A stretch of DNA of 64,000 nucleotides, from contig NZ_CP053344.1 of NCBI RefSeq assembly GCF_013113715.1, forward strand, positions 1-64,000. The letters run 5' to 3'. The notes under the pieces are model-generated. The model did not search any database, was not told the origin of the DNA, and was given only the letters and a program-made list of their open reading frames with translations. This document shows, in pieces, positions 31,917 to 40,446 of this stretch. The first letter of the stretch is position 1. Each line of letters begins with the position of its first letter. This DNA comes from Herbiconiux sp. SALV-R1. Lineage in GTDB: Bacteria; Actinomycetota; Actinomycetes; Actinomycetales; Microbacteriaceae. The position numbers were made by a program, and so were the translations under genes.

Positions 31917-32927
31917 ATGACGACCATCAGAGACGTCGCCCGGGTCGCCGGGGTCTCACCCGCCACCGTGTCGCGCGTGGTCAACGGGCTCATCGGGTAC
32001 TCCGCCGACACGCAGCGCCGGGTCGAGGAGGCCATCGCCACCCTCAACTACGAGCCCGACACCCTGGCCCGCGGGCTCAAGACGAAGCAGACCGCCGTCA
32101 TCGGGGTGCTCGCGCCCGTCGTCTCCGACGCGCTCGCCTCCGAGATCATGAGCGGTGTCGAGGCTGCAGCCCGCCTCCGCGGCCACTCGGTGATGCTCGG
32201 TCGCACGGGTCCGGGCTCCGCCTTCGCCGCGAGCTACCTGCGCACGCTCCGCACCTACCGGGCCGCCGGGGTCATCCTCATCTCGGCAGCCGTCACGCCC
32301 GAGATGCGGCGCACGCTGGGGTCGAGCATCCCGCTCATGTCGGTCGCCATCCGCGACGGCCGCCGCTTCGCGAGCATCGCCATCGACGACGAGGTCGCCG
32401 CCTACGACGGCACCCGCCACCTCATCGCCCTCGGCCACCGCCGCATCGGCCTGCTCGCGGGCGACCCCGAGTCGGTGCTCGTGAACACCGTGCGCAAGCG
32501 CGGCTACCTGCGCGCGATGAGCGAGGCCCGCCTCTCGCCGGTGATGGAGCACGGCAACTCGCTCTACGACTCCGCCCCTCCCGCGCTCGCCCGGCTGCTG
32601 GCTCAGGATGCGCAGCTCACCGCCGTCTTCGCCCTCAGCGACGAGATGGGCGCCGCCGTCGTGAACGAGCTGCAGCGGCAGGGCCGGCGCGTGCCCGACG
32701 ACATCTCGGTGCTCGGATTCGACAACACGCGCACCTCGATGCACGTGCACCCCGCCCTGAGCACGATCGCGCAGCCGCTCGAGCGCATGGGCGAGCTCGC
32801 CGTCGAGAAGCTGCTGGCCGCGACAGCGAGCGGCACGGGCGAGCCGTCCGGAGGGCTGACCCCGCGCATCCTTCCCCACCGCCTCATCGAACGCGGCTCG
32901 ACCGCGCCCCTGGCACCGCACGCCTGA
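31917..32927 (+). CDS. LacI-family transcriptional regulator of the alpha-glucoside operon
   Basis: This 336-residue repressor has the LacI helix-turn-helix at its N-terminus (TIRDVARVAGVSPATVSRVVNG), the hinge (NYEPDTLARGLKTKQT) and a periplasmic-binding-like effector domain ending with PRILPHRLIERGS. ATG has a GAAGGAGGG ribosome-binding site. It stands directly ahead of a sugar-binding protein, two permeases and a GH13 enzyme on the same strand with only 68 bp to the next gene, so it likely heads the operon and represses it through the two operators upstream. The inducer is probably the transported sugar. Confidence 0.94.
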   Translation: MTTIRDVARVAGVSPATVSRVVNGLIGYSADTQRRVEEAIATLNYEPDTLARGLKTKQTAVIGVLAPVVSDALASEIMSGVEAAARLRGHSVMLGRTGPGSAFAASYLRTLRTYRAAGVILISAAVTPEMRRTLGSSIPLMSVAIRDGRRFASIAIDDEVAAYDGTRHLIALGHRRIGLLAGDPESVLVNTVRKRGYLRAMSEARLSPVMEHGNSLYDSAPPALARLLAQDAQLTAVFALSDEMGAAVVNELQRQGRRVPDDISVLGFDNTRTSMHVHPALSTIAQPLERMGELAVEKLLAATASGTGEPSGGLTPRILPHRLIERGSTAPLAPHA

Positions 32928-32995
32928 ACCGAACACCCCTGAGGGGCCCTCGCGCGCCCTCTCGACCGAACCTCACCCCACAAGAAGGAGCAATC

Positions 32996-34309
32996 ATGAT
33001 GCAACGACGCCGTGATCGACGGATCGCCGTCGGCCTAGCGCTGACCGCAGCCGCAGCGATCACCCTCACCGCCTGCTCGGGCTCGGGATCGGGAGCCAGC
33101 ACTCCCGCCGCCGACGCTGAGCTCGAGGGCCGCGGGCCCATCCAGTACGTCTCGAGCCCCGACGCCTCGGGCGCCGCGCAGGCCACGATCGACGCCTGGA
33201 ACGCCGAGCACCCCGACGAGCAGGTCACCTGGGTCGAGTTGCCGCTCGACGCCGACCAGCAGCGCCAGCAGATGGTGCAGAACGCCCAGGTCGAGGGCGA
33301 TGCGTACTCGGTGCTCAACCTCGACGTGGTGTGGACCAGCGAGTTCGCCGCCAACCGCTGGATCACCGCCCTCCCCGAAGACACCCTCCCGGTCGACGAG
33401 CTCGTTCCCGCCACCGTCGAGGCCGCGAGCTACCGCGACACCCTCTATGGCGCCCCGTACTACACCGACGGCGCGCTGCTGTACTCGCGCACCGACCTGC
33501 TCACCGCGGCCGGCATCACCGAGGCGCCCACCACCTGGGCCGAGATGCAGGAGGACTGCGCCTCGGTGCTCGCCCTTCCCGAGGCCGCCGGCATGTCGTG
33601 CTACGCGGGCCAGTTCGACAAGAACGAGGGCCTCACGGTGAACTTCAGCGAGGCCGTCGCCTCGGCCGGCGGTGAGCTCTTCGACGCCGACGGCAACCCC
33701 ACGGTCGACACCCCCGAGGCGAAGACCGCACTCGAGTTCCTGGTCGACGGCTTCGAGTCGGGAATGATCCCGCGCGACGCCATCACTTTCCAGGAGGAGC
33801 AGGGCCGTCAGGCGTTCCAGGAGGGCAAGCTCGTCTTCCTCCGCAATTGGCCCTACATCTACAAGTCGCTCTCCGCGACCGACGGTTCGTCGAGCGTCGC
33901 CGGCAAGTTCGGCGTGAGCGCCATCCCCGGTGAAGACGGCCCCGGCGTGTCCACCCTCGGTGGCCGCAACATCGCCATCTCGAGCTTCGCCGAGAACAAG
34001 GCGACCGCCCTCGACTTCATCGCCTTCTTCACGAACCGTGAGCAGGAGGAGGCCCGCCTCGCCCTGAGCTCGCGCGCCCCCGTCTTCCCCGAGTTCTTCG
34101 AAGACGAGGCCGTGACGGCGAACTACCCCTACCTGCCGACGCTGCTGACCTCGCTCGAGAACGCCCAGCCGCGCCCGAAGGTCGTCGCCTACGGTGCCAC
34201 CACCGCCGCCATCCAAGATGAGATCTACGCCGCCCTCACCGGCGAGAAGACCCCGGATGCGGCACTCGCCGACCTGCAGACCAAGCTGACCGACGTCACC
34301 AAGGGCTAG
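32996..34309 (+). CDS. sugar ABC transporter substrate-binding lipoprotein
   Basis: This 437-residue extracellular solute-binding protein (family 1) is anchored by a lipobox LTACSGSG at residues about 22-29. It has the two-lobe pattern with TWVELPLDADQQRQQMVQNAQ, the ligand-site Trp/Tyr-rich YGAPYYTDGALLYSRTDLL, and KLVFLRNWPYIYKSL. It should deliver an oligosaccharide, probably an alpha-glucoside given the GH13 partner, to the permeases encoded downstream. AAGGAG precedes the double ATG. The ATPase is not in this operon, which is usual where a shared MsiK-type ATPase exists elsewhere. Confidence 0.94.
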   Translation: MMQRRRDRRIAVGLALTAAAAITLTACSGSGSGASTPAADAELEGRGPIQYVSSPDASGAAQATIDAWNAEHPDEQVTWVELPLDADQQRQQMVQNAQVEGDAYSVLNLDVVWTSEFAANRWITALPEDTLPVDELVPATVEAASYRDTLYGAPYYTDGALLYSRTDLLTAAGITEAPTTWAEMQEDCASVLALPEAAGMSCYAGQFDKNEGLTVNFSEAVASAGGELFDADGNPTVDTPEAKTALEFLVDGFESGMIPRDAITFQEEQGRQAFQEGKLVFLRNWPYIYKSLSATDGSSSVAGKFGVSAIPGEDGPGVSTLGGRNIAISSFAENKATALDFIAFFTNREQEEARLALSSRAPVFPEFFEDEAVTANYPYLPTLLTSLENAQPRPKVVAYGATTAAIQDEIYAALTGEKTPDAALADLQTKLTDVTKG

Positions 34310-34399
34310 CACGACGGCCGAGCGGATGCGGTGGTCGCGTCGACAGACAGACCGGCCACCGCATCCGCTCCACCGGCCCACCCGGGTGCCCCGCGCATC

Positions 34400-34472
34400 C
34401 GCCCCCACCGCCTCACGGCCCGCCCCCACCGCCTCACGGCCCGCCCCCACCGCCTCACGGCCCGCGCCCACC
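34400..34472 (+). repeat. three perfect 21-bp tandem repeats between binding protein and permease genes
   Basis: Copies at 34400-34420, 34421-34441 and 34442-34462 are identical and a partial fourth follows. The tract is also open in the permease frame, so it may either be a leader element or encode a 7-residue repeat if translation starts upstream. Confidence 0.9.
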
Positions 34473-34489
34473 AGCCAGAAAGCCCCGAG

Positions 34490-35521
34490 ATGACCACCAC
34501 CATCGCCAGTCAGGCGGCACCGCCGCCGCCCGCCGACCTGCCGCGGAAGAAGCGCAAGGAAGACCGGGCGCCCCGTGAGGGCGGCCTCGCCTCGCTGCTG
34601 CTGTCGCCGACCTTCGTCGTGCTGCTGCTCGTCATCCTCTACCCCCTCCTCTCGGCGCTGTACCAGTCGCTGTTCGCGGCCGAGTCGGGTCTCGACGCCG
34701 ACGGCTTCGTGGTGGAGGGCGAGAGCTTCGTGGGTCTCGGCAACTACCTCGACATCTTCGCCGGTGCCGAGTCGGGCCGCTTCTACAACGCGCTCTGGAA
34801 CACCACCTTCTTCACCTTCGTGACCGTCGGCCTCGAGACCGTCATCGGTGTCGCCTTCGCCGTGGCGATGAACCGCGCCTTCCGCGGCCGCGCCTTCCTG
34901 CGCGCCGCCATCCTCATCCCGTGGGCCATCCCCACCGCCGTGTCGGGCCTGCTCTGGCGCTGGATCTTCCAGTCGAACGGCATCGCGAACGACCTGCTGA
35001 ACACGCAGATCCTCTGGACCGCCGAGGGCTTCGCCGCCCAGGCCGCCGTCTTCATCGCCGAGATCTGGAAGACCGCGCCGTTCATCGGTCTGCTCGTGCT
35101 GGCCGGCATGCAGCTCATTCCCGAGGAGGTGTACGAGGCCGCGAAGCTCGACGGCGCGAACGCGTGGAAGCAGTTCGTCTCCATCACGCTGCCGCTCGTG
35201 CGACCCGCGCTCCTCGTGGCGGTGCTGTTCCGCCTGCTCGACGCGCTGCGCATGTTCGACCTGCCGTTCGTCTTGATCGGCCCGCGCAAGACCTCGGTCG
35301 AGACCCTGTCGATCCTCGCCTGGGACGAGTCGAACCAGCTGCAGTACGGCGCGGCGAGCGCGTTCGCGATCATCCTGCTGGTCTACGTCGCCGTCATCGC
35401 GTTCGTGTTCATCCGGGTGCTCGGCGCCGACGTCATCGGCGATGCGGATGCGCGTGCCGAGAAGAAGGCGGCCCGCGCCCAGAAGAAGGCGGCTCGCGCC
35501 GAGAAGGAGAGTGCACGATGA
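34490..35521 (+). CDS. sugar ABC transporter permease (MalF-like)
   Basis: This 343-residue permease has six helices and the EAA loop that contacts the ATPase (EEVYEAAKLDGANAWKQF, about residues 212-229). The N-terminal 35 residues are polar with RKKRKEDR. The C-terminus is a striking Ala/Lys/Arg-rich helix (AEKKAARAQKKAARAEK) that is unusual for this family. The ATG at 34490 gives a normal MalF-type start. The frame is open back to 34331 through the 21-bp repeats, so a longer form cannot be excluded. The TGA overlaps the next ATG. Confidence 0.92.
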   Translation: MTTTIASQAAPPPPADLPRKKRKEDRAPREGGLASLLLSPTFVVLLLVILYPLLSALYQSLFAAESGLDADGFVVEGESFVGLGNYLDIFAGAESGRFYNALWNTTFFTFVTVGLETVIGVAFAVAMNRAFRGRAFLRAAILIPWAIPTAVSGLLWRWIFQSNGIANDLLNTQILWTAEGFAAQAAVFIAEIWKTAPFIGLLVLAGMQLIPEEVYEAAKLDGANAWKQFVSITLPLVRPALLVAVLFRLLDALRMFDLPFVLIGPRKTSVETLSILAWDESNQLQYGAASAFAIILLVYVAVIAFVFIRVLGADVIGDADARAEKKAARAQKKAARAEKESAR

Positions 35522-36435
35522 CCGCGCTGACCGAACGAGACGTCATCGCCACGAGCGGCGCCCGCGCGGGTCGCGCCGGCACGGATGCGCGGGGCGGCCG
35601 CAAGCGCCGGCGTGGCATCGGGGGCGCCATCACGCGCTGGGTGGGCATCGCGATCGTCGCCGTGTACTGCCTGGCACCGTTCTACTGGATGCTCGTGTCG
35701 AGCTTCCGCACCACGAACGACATCTTCTCGACGTCGCTCCTGCCCACGACCTGGTCGCTGGAGAGCTACGCCCAGGTGTTCAGCGGCTCGAACGACTTCG
35801 GCAGGTCGCTGCTCAACAGCCTCATCGTCGCCGGCACGACCACGATCCTCGCGCTCGTGCTCGGCATCTTCGCCGCCTACGCGATCGCGCGGCTGAAGTT
35901 CCGGTTCAAGACGGCGATCCTCGCGGTCATCATCGCGACCTCGATGTTCCCGGGCATCGCCGTGGTGGTCCCCCTCCTCCGCCTCTTCACCGACATCGGC
36001 TGGATCAACACCTACCAGGCGATGATCGTGCCGAGCCTGTCGTTCGCCATCCCGCTCGCGGTGTGGAACCTCACCACCTTCATGAAGCAGCTCCCGCACG
36101 ACCTCGAGCAGGCGGCGATGATCGACGGCTGCACGAAGTGGCAGGCTTTCACGCGCATCCTGTTGCCGCTCGCGGCGCCCGGTGTGTTCACCACGGCCAT
36201 CCTCACGTTCATCCACAGCTGGAACGAGTTCATCATCGCCCTCTCCATGGCCAACGACCCCGCCATCCAGACGGCGACCGTCGCGATCTCGAAGTTCACC
36301 GGCGCGAGCGACTTCCAGGCGCCGTTCGGGGCGCAGATGGCGGCGGGAGTCGTGGTGACCATCCCGCTCATGATCGTGGTGCTCATCTTCCAGCGTCGCA
36401 TCGTCGACGGCCTCACCGCGGGCGCCACCAAGTGA
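35518..36435 (+). CDS. carbohydrate ABC transporter permease (MalG-like)
   Basis: This 305-residue second permease has six helices, starting WVGIAIVAVYCLAPFYWMLVSSFRT, with the EAA loop LEQAAMIDGCTKWQAFTRILLPLAAPG near residue 205. The polar N-terminus is Arg/Gly-rich. It is coupled to the first permease by ATGA and to the GH13 gene by a 4-base GTGA overlap, showing tight co-translation of the uptake and hydrolysis genes. Confidence 0.94.
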   Translation: MTALTERDVIATSGARAGRAGTDARGGRKRRRGIGGAITRWVGIAIVAVYCLAPFYWMLVSSFRTTNDIFSTSLLPTTWSLESYAQVFSGSNDFGRSLLNSLIVAGTTTILALVLGIFAAYAIARLKFRFKTAILAVIIATSMFPGIAVVVPLLRLFTDIGWINTYQAMIVPSLSFAIPLAVWNLTTFMKQLPHDLEQAAMIDGCTKWQAFTRILLPLAAPGVFTTAILTFIHSWNEFIIALSMANDPAIQTATVAISKFTGASDFQAPFGAQMAAGVVVTIPLMIVVLIFQRRIVDGLTAGATK

Positions 36436-38114
36436 GCGGCTGGTGGGAGAGCGCCGTCGTCTACGAGGTCTACCCGCGGTCGTTCGCCGACGCCGACGGT
36501 GACGGGGTCGGCGATCTGCGGGGCATCATCGAGCGCATCCCGTACCTCGCCTCGCTCGGGGTGCAGGGCCTGTGGCTCACGCCGTTCCAGCGCTCGCCGC
36601 AGGTCGATCAGGGCTACGACATCAGCGACTACTGCGACGTCGACCCGCTGTTCGGCACCCTCGGCGACCTCGACGAGCTGCTCGCGGTGGCGCACGCGGC
36701 AGGCCTCCGCATCCTCGTCGACATCGTGCCGAACCACACCTCGCTCGAGAACACGCTGTTCGAGGCGGCGCTCGCCGCGGGGCCGGGGTCGCGCGAGCGC
36801 GAGATGTTCCTGTTCCGCGAGGGGCGGGGCGAGGCCTCCGAGCTGCCGCCCAACAACTGGTTGAGCGTGTTCGGCGGGCCGGCCTGGCACCGCGCGGCGC
36901 CCGACTCGCCGACCGACACCGAGTGGTACCTGCACCTGTTCTCGCCGGGTCAGCCCGACTGGAACTGGGAGAACCCGGCGGTGGGGGAGTACTTCGACCG
37001 CGTCATCCGCTTCTGGTTCGACCGCGGGGTCGACGGCATCAGGGTCGACGTCGCGCACGGGCTGTTCAAGGCGGAGGGGCTTCCCGACTCGCCGACCGTG
37101 CCCACGGTGATCGACGGGCTGCGCTCGAACCCGCTCGCCATGGACCAGGAGCCCGTGCACGAGGTGTACCGGCACTGGCGGCGCGTGGCCGAGGAGTACA
37201 CGCCCGCGCGCCTGCTGGTGGGCGAGGTGAACCTCGCGCCCGAGCGCTCGGCCCGGTACACCCGGCCCGACGAGCTGCACCAGACCTTCGCCTTCGCCTT
37301 CGCCAAGCTCGACTGGAACCCGGATGCGTGGGTCGAGGTGGGTTCACACCTCGAGCGGGTGCGTGACGAGACCGGGTCGGCGCCGAGCTGGGCGCTGGAG
37401 AACCACGACATCGTGCGCACGGTCACCCGTTTCGGTGGGGGAGTGCGCGGAAGGCGGCGGGCGCGTGCCGCGGTGGTGGCGCTGCTCGGACTCCCCGGTG
37501 CGGTGTACGTGTACCAGGGGCAGGAGCTCGGGCTTCCCGAGGTCGACGTGCCCGTGGCGCTGCGCGCCGACCCGATGTGGCAGCACGGCGGGGTGAGTCG
37601 CGACGGCGCGCGCATCCCGCTGCCGTGGACCGAGTCGGCCGCCGGCACCTTCGGCTTCTCGCCCGAGGGCGCGGGCCTGTCGTGGCTGCCGACGCCCGAG
37701 GGCTGGGGTCAGCTCGCGGTGGAGGTGCAGGAGGGCGACGAGCGCTCGGCGCTCGCGCTGTTCCGCCGCGCCGCGCGGGCGCGCGAGGCGCTCGTGGGCG
37801 AGGGGCTGATGCGGGCCGGGGCTGCGGTCGCGTGGAGCGCGGGCGCGGGCGCGGGCGTGGGCGGTGGCGCGGGTGCGGGTGCGGCCGCGGCGCCGGGTGC
37901 TGGCGCGGGTCCGGGTGTCAGCGCGGCGTCGGGTGCACGAGCGGGCGCGATGTCGGGTCGGGTCGTCGCCGAGCACGGTGGTCTCGCGGTGGTGCTCGCG
38001 ATGGGCGACGAGGCGGTCGCGCTGCCCGACGGCGAGCTCGTGCTGAGCTCGGAGCCGCTCGTGGAGGGGCTGCTTCCTGCCGACGCCGCGGCCTGGGTGC
38101 GCGTCTCCCGCTGA
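36432..38114 (+). CDS. glycoside hydrolase family 13 alpha-glucosidase-like enzyme
   Basis: This 560-residue intracellular GH13 enzyme probably cleaves the imported alpha-glucoside. Catalytic regions are all present: DIVPNHTS (region I), GIRVDVAHG (region II, nucleophile Asp), LVGEVNL (region III, acid/base Glu) and ENHDIVR (region IV). The N-terminus WWESAVVYEVYPRSF and the absence of a signal peptide fit oligo-1,6-glucosidase/alpha-glucosidase/trehalose-6-phosphate hydrolase relatives. Near the C-terminal beta domain an Ala/Gly-only stretch of about 40 residues is inserted (37835-37960). Substrate preference (maltose, isomaltose, sucrose or trehalulose type) cannot be told. Confidence 0.92.
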   Translation: MSGWWESAVVYEVYPRSFADADGDGVGDLRGIIERIPYLASLGVQGLWLTPFQRSPQVDQGYDISDYCDVDPLFGTLGDLDELLAVAHAAGLRILVDIVPNHTSLENTLFEAALAAGPGSREREMFLFREGRGEASELPPNNWLSVFGGPAWHRAAPDSPTDTEWYLHLFSPGQPDWNWENPAVGEYFDRVIRFWFDRGVDGIRVDVAHGLFKAEGLPDSPTVPTVIDGLRSNPLAMDQEPVHEVYRHWRRVAEEYTPARLLVGEVNLAPERSARYTRPDELHQTFAFAFAKLDWNPDAWVEVGSHLERVRDETGSAPSWALENHDIVRTVTRFGGGVRGRRRARAAVVALLGLPGAVYVYQGQELGLPEVDVPVALRADPMWQHGGVSRDGARIPLPWTESAAGTFGFSPEGAGLSWLPTPEGWGQLAVEVQEGDERSALALFRRAARAREALVGEGLMRAGAAVAWSAGAGAGVGGGAGAGAAAAPGAGAGPGVSAASGARAGAMSGRVVAEHGGLAVVLAMGDEAVALPDGELVLSSEPLVEGLLPADAAAWVRVSR

Positions 38115-38182
38115 CGCGGGGCGCGCATCCGCTCGCCACCTCGCACGCTCGCCACCTCGCGCGAAATGTGCGCGTGGGCTCA

Positions 38183-38240
38183 CTTTGGTCGCGCAAAGTG
38201 CTCCCATCTCGCGCTTTTCGAGCGTTTTGCGCGACCAAAG
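38183..38240. terminator. 15-bp perfect palindromic repeat between convergent genes
   Basis: ctttggtcgcgcaaa (38183-38197) pairs exactly with 38226-38240 around a 28-nt loop. It lies between the ends of the GH13 gene and the minus-strand MFS gene. Its words recur at 31012-31147. It likely ends transcription from both sides. Confidence 0.7.
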
Positions 38241-38278
38241 GTGGGGGTGGGCGGGCACAGCGCGCGGGGCGCCCGCCC

Positions 38279-39490
38279 TCAGGGGGTGGGGCGGGGGCGC
38301 AGCACGAGCAGGGCGACGAGGGCGGCGCACGCGACGAGGGCGCAGACCATGCCGACCACGCCGGGCCAGCCGAAGGAGACGAGGAGGGCGCCGCCGAGCC
38401 AGCCGAAGACGCTCGAGCCGAGGTAGTAGAAGTGGTTGTAGAGCGAACCGGCCTGGGCGCGGCCGGTGACGGCCTCGCGGCCCACCCAGCCCGAGGCGAT
38501 TGAGTGGGCGCCGAAGAACCCGGCGGTGGCGACGACGAGGCCGACGATGATGAGCGGGAGCGCATCCGTCAGAGTGAGCACCGTGCCGAGCGCGAAGACC
38601 GCGGCGGTGGCGAGCAGGGCGCCGCGGCGGCCGAGCCGGTCGACGAGCCAGCCGGCCAGCGACGAACTCACCGTGCCGGCGAGGTAGGCGAGGAAGAGCA
38701 GGCTGATGATCGACGCCGGCACGTCGAACGGCGGGCCGCCGAGCCGGAACGCCAGGTAGTTGTACAGCGCCACGAACGCGCCCATGAGCAGGAACCCCTG
38801 GGCGTAGAGCGCGAGCAGCCGCGGCGAGCGCACACTGGCCCGCAGCCGCTCGAGCACCGAGCGCACGGCGAGCGGGTGCTTGCGGAACCCCTGTGCCTTC
38901 GGTACCACCACGATGAACGCGGCGGTGGCCAGCGCGCACACGGCGGCGACCGCCGCCATGCTGGCGCGCCACCCGATGAGCTCGCCCGCCGGGCCGGCGA
39001 CGATCCGCCCGAGCAGCCCGCCGAGCGAGGTGCCCGCCACGTAGGTGCCCGCCGCGCGGGTGGCGTCGGCGGGGTGGATCTCCTCGCTGAGGTACGCGAT
39101 CACCACCGCGGGCACCCCCGCCACGAGCAGCCCCTCGACGAACCTCCCGGCGAGCAGCAGCGGCAACGTCGGAGCGAACGGCACGAGCAGTCCCACCGTC
39201 GTCGCGCCCACCACCGCCGCCGTCATGGCCGGCACCCGGCCCACCCGGTCGGCGACGACCGACCACGGGATCACCCCGAGCGCCAGCCCGATCGTGGCGA
39301 ACGAGAGCAGCAGCGCCGAGGTCGCGGGCTCCACCTCGAGGTCGACCGAGATCTCGGGCAGCACGGCCTGCGGCGAGTAGAGCTGCGCGAAGGTGGCGAC
39401 ACCCGCGAAGAACAGCCCGATCAGGATGCGGCGGTACGCGGTGTCGCCTCGGCGATGGCCGAAGCCGTCGTCGTCATCGCGGGAGGCCAC
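38279..39490 (-). CDS. MFS transporter (DHA1-like)
   Basis: This 403-residue, 12-helix major facilitator protein has the N-terminal [22 protein letters not shown] and motif A after helix 2 ([15 protein letters not shown]), with a second copy in the other half ([14 protein letters not shown]). The overall pattern matches the YnfM/arabinose-efflux-like permease group, which exports small compounds. It is divergent from the kynurenine operon with only about 85 bp between starts, so it could export an intermediate such as anthranilate, or be unrelated. The palindrome at 39541-39554 lies in the shared region. Confidence 0.9.
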   Translation of the reverse strand: MASRDDDDGFGHRRGDTAYRRILIGLFFAGVATFAQLYSPQAVLPEISVDLEVEPATSALLLSFATIGLALGVIPWSVVADRVGRVPAMTAAVVGATTVGLLVPFAPTLPLLLAGRFVEGLLVAGVPAVVIAYLSEEIHPADATRAAGTYVAGTSLGGLLGRIVAGPAGELIGWRASMAAVAAVCALATAAFIVVVPKAQGFRKHPLAVRSVLERLRASVRSPRLLALYAQGFLLMGAFVALYNYLAFRLGGPPFDVPASIISLLFLAYLAGTVSSSLAGWLVDRLGRRGALLATAAVFALGTVLTLTDALPLIIVGLVVATAGFFGAHSIASGWVGREAVTGRAQAGSLYNHFYYLGSSVFGWLGGALLVSFGWPGVVGMVCALVACAALVALLVLRPRPTP

Positions 39491-39540
39491 CCTCCGAGCC
39501 TACGAGTCGCGGCGGACGCGAGCTGTCATGTGTCGGAGGC

Positions 39541-39554
39541 GTGACGCGCGTCAC
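39541..39554. promoter_or_regulatory. perfect 14-bp palindrome over the kynA -35 region
   Basis: gtgacgcgcgtcac is self-complementary. It is placed so that TGACGC would be the -35 for the TACAGT box at 39565-39570 (17-bp spacer). A repressor bound here would block kynA and could also affect the divergent MFS gene. Confidence 0.6.
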
Positions 39555-39564
39555 ATTCCAGAGG

Positions 39565-39570
39565 TACAGT
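39565..39570 (+). promoter_or_regulatory. -10 box TACAGT of kynA (leaderless)
   Basis: TACAGT, six bases (gtgcag), then the GTG at 39577. Confidence 0.6.
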
Positions 39571-39576
39571 GTGCAG

Positions 39577-40443
39577 GTGAGCGACGACACCACGGCGGCG
39601 ACCAACACCCGTGCCCTCGAGGAGGGCATCGTCACCGACCTCCGCGAGAAGATGACCTACGGCTCGTACCTCGGCCTCGACAGGCTGCTGAGTGCGCAGA
39701 ACCCGGTGTCGCATCCGGAGCATCACGACGAACTGCTGTTCATCATCCAGCACCAGACCACCGAGCTCTGGCTGAAGCTCGTGCTGCACGAGCTGCGCGC
39801 GGCGATGGAGCTGCTCGCGGCCGACGACCTGCCGGCGGCGCTGAAGAAGATCGCGCGGGTGAAGCACATCCAGAAGACGATGACCGAGCAGTGGTCGGTG
39901 CTCGCCACCCTCACCCCGAGCGAGTACGCGCAGTTCCGCGATTCGCTGGCGAACTCCTCGGGCTTCCAGTCGTACCAGTACCGCGCCGTGGAGTTCGCGC
40001 TCGGCAACAAGAACGCGAAGATGCTCGCCGTGTTCGACGCGGAGCCGGGAGCCCGGGCCGTGCTCGAGGAGCTGCTGCACCGGCCAAGCGTCTACGACGA
40101 GTTCCTGCGCTACCTCGCGCGGCACGGCTTCGCGGTGCCCGAGGCGGTGCTCACGCGCGATGTGACGGTGGCGAACACGCTGACGCCCGAGCTGCTGCCG
40201 GTGTTCCTCGAGATCTACGAGAACTCGGAGCGGCACTGGGCCGCCTATGAGGCCTGCGAAGAGCTCGTCGACCTGGAGGAGAACTTCCAGTTCTGGCGCT
40301 TCCGGCACCTGCGCACCGTGCAGCGCACCATCGGCATGAAGACCGGTACCGGTGGGTCGAGCGGGGCCGACTTCCTGCGCCGGGCGCTCGACCTCACCTT
40401 CTTCCCCGAACTGTTCGGGGTGCGCACCGAGATCGGACGCTGA
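39577..40443 (+). CDS. kynA: tryptophan 2,3-dioxygenase
   Basis: This haem enzyme opens the indole ring of tryptophan to N-formylkynurenine, the first step of the kynurenine pathway. The 288-residue protein shows [16 protein letters not shown], the haem/substrate helix [14 protein letters not shown] with its His, and the C-terminal [20 protein letters not shown] substrate loop. The GTG at 39577 is preferred over one at 39541 because it sits six bases after TACAGT and the upstream codons encode the operator palindrome. It is first in a three-gene tryptophan-degradation operon. Confidence 0.96.
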   Translation: MSDDTTAATNTRALEEGIVTDLREKMTYGSYLGLDRLLSAQNPVSHPEHHDELLFIIQHQTTELWLKLVLHELRAAMELLAADDLPAALKKIARVKHIQKTMTEQWSVLATLTPSEYAQFRDSLANSSGFQSYQYRAVEFALGNKNAKMLAVFDAEPGARAVLEELLHRPSVYDEFLRYLARHGFAVPEAVLTRDVTVANTLTPELLPVFLEIYENSERHWAAYEACEELVDLEENFQFWRFRHLRTVQRTIGMKTGTGGSSGADFLRRALDLTFFPELFGVRTEIGR

Positions 40444-40446
40444 GCC

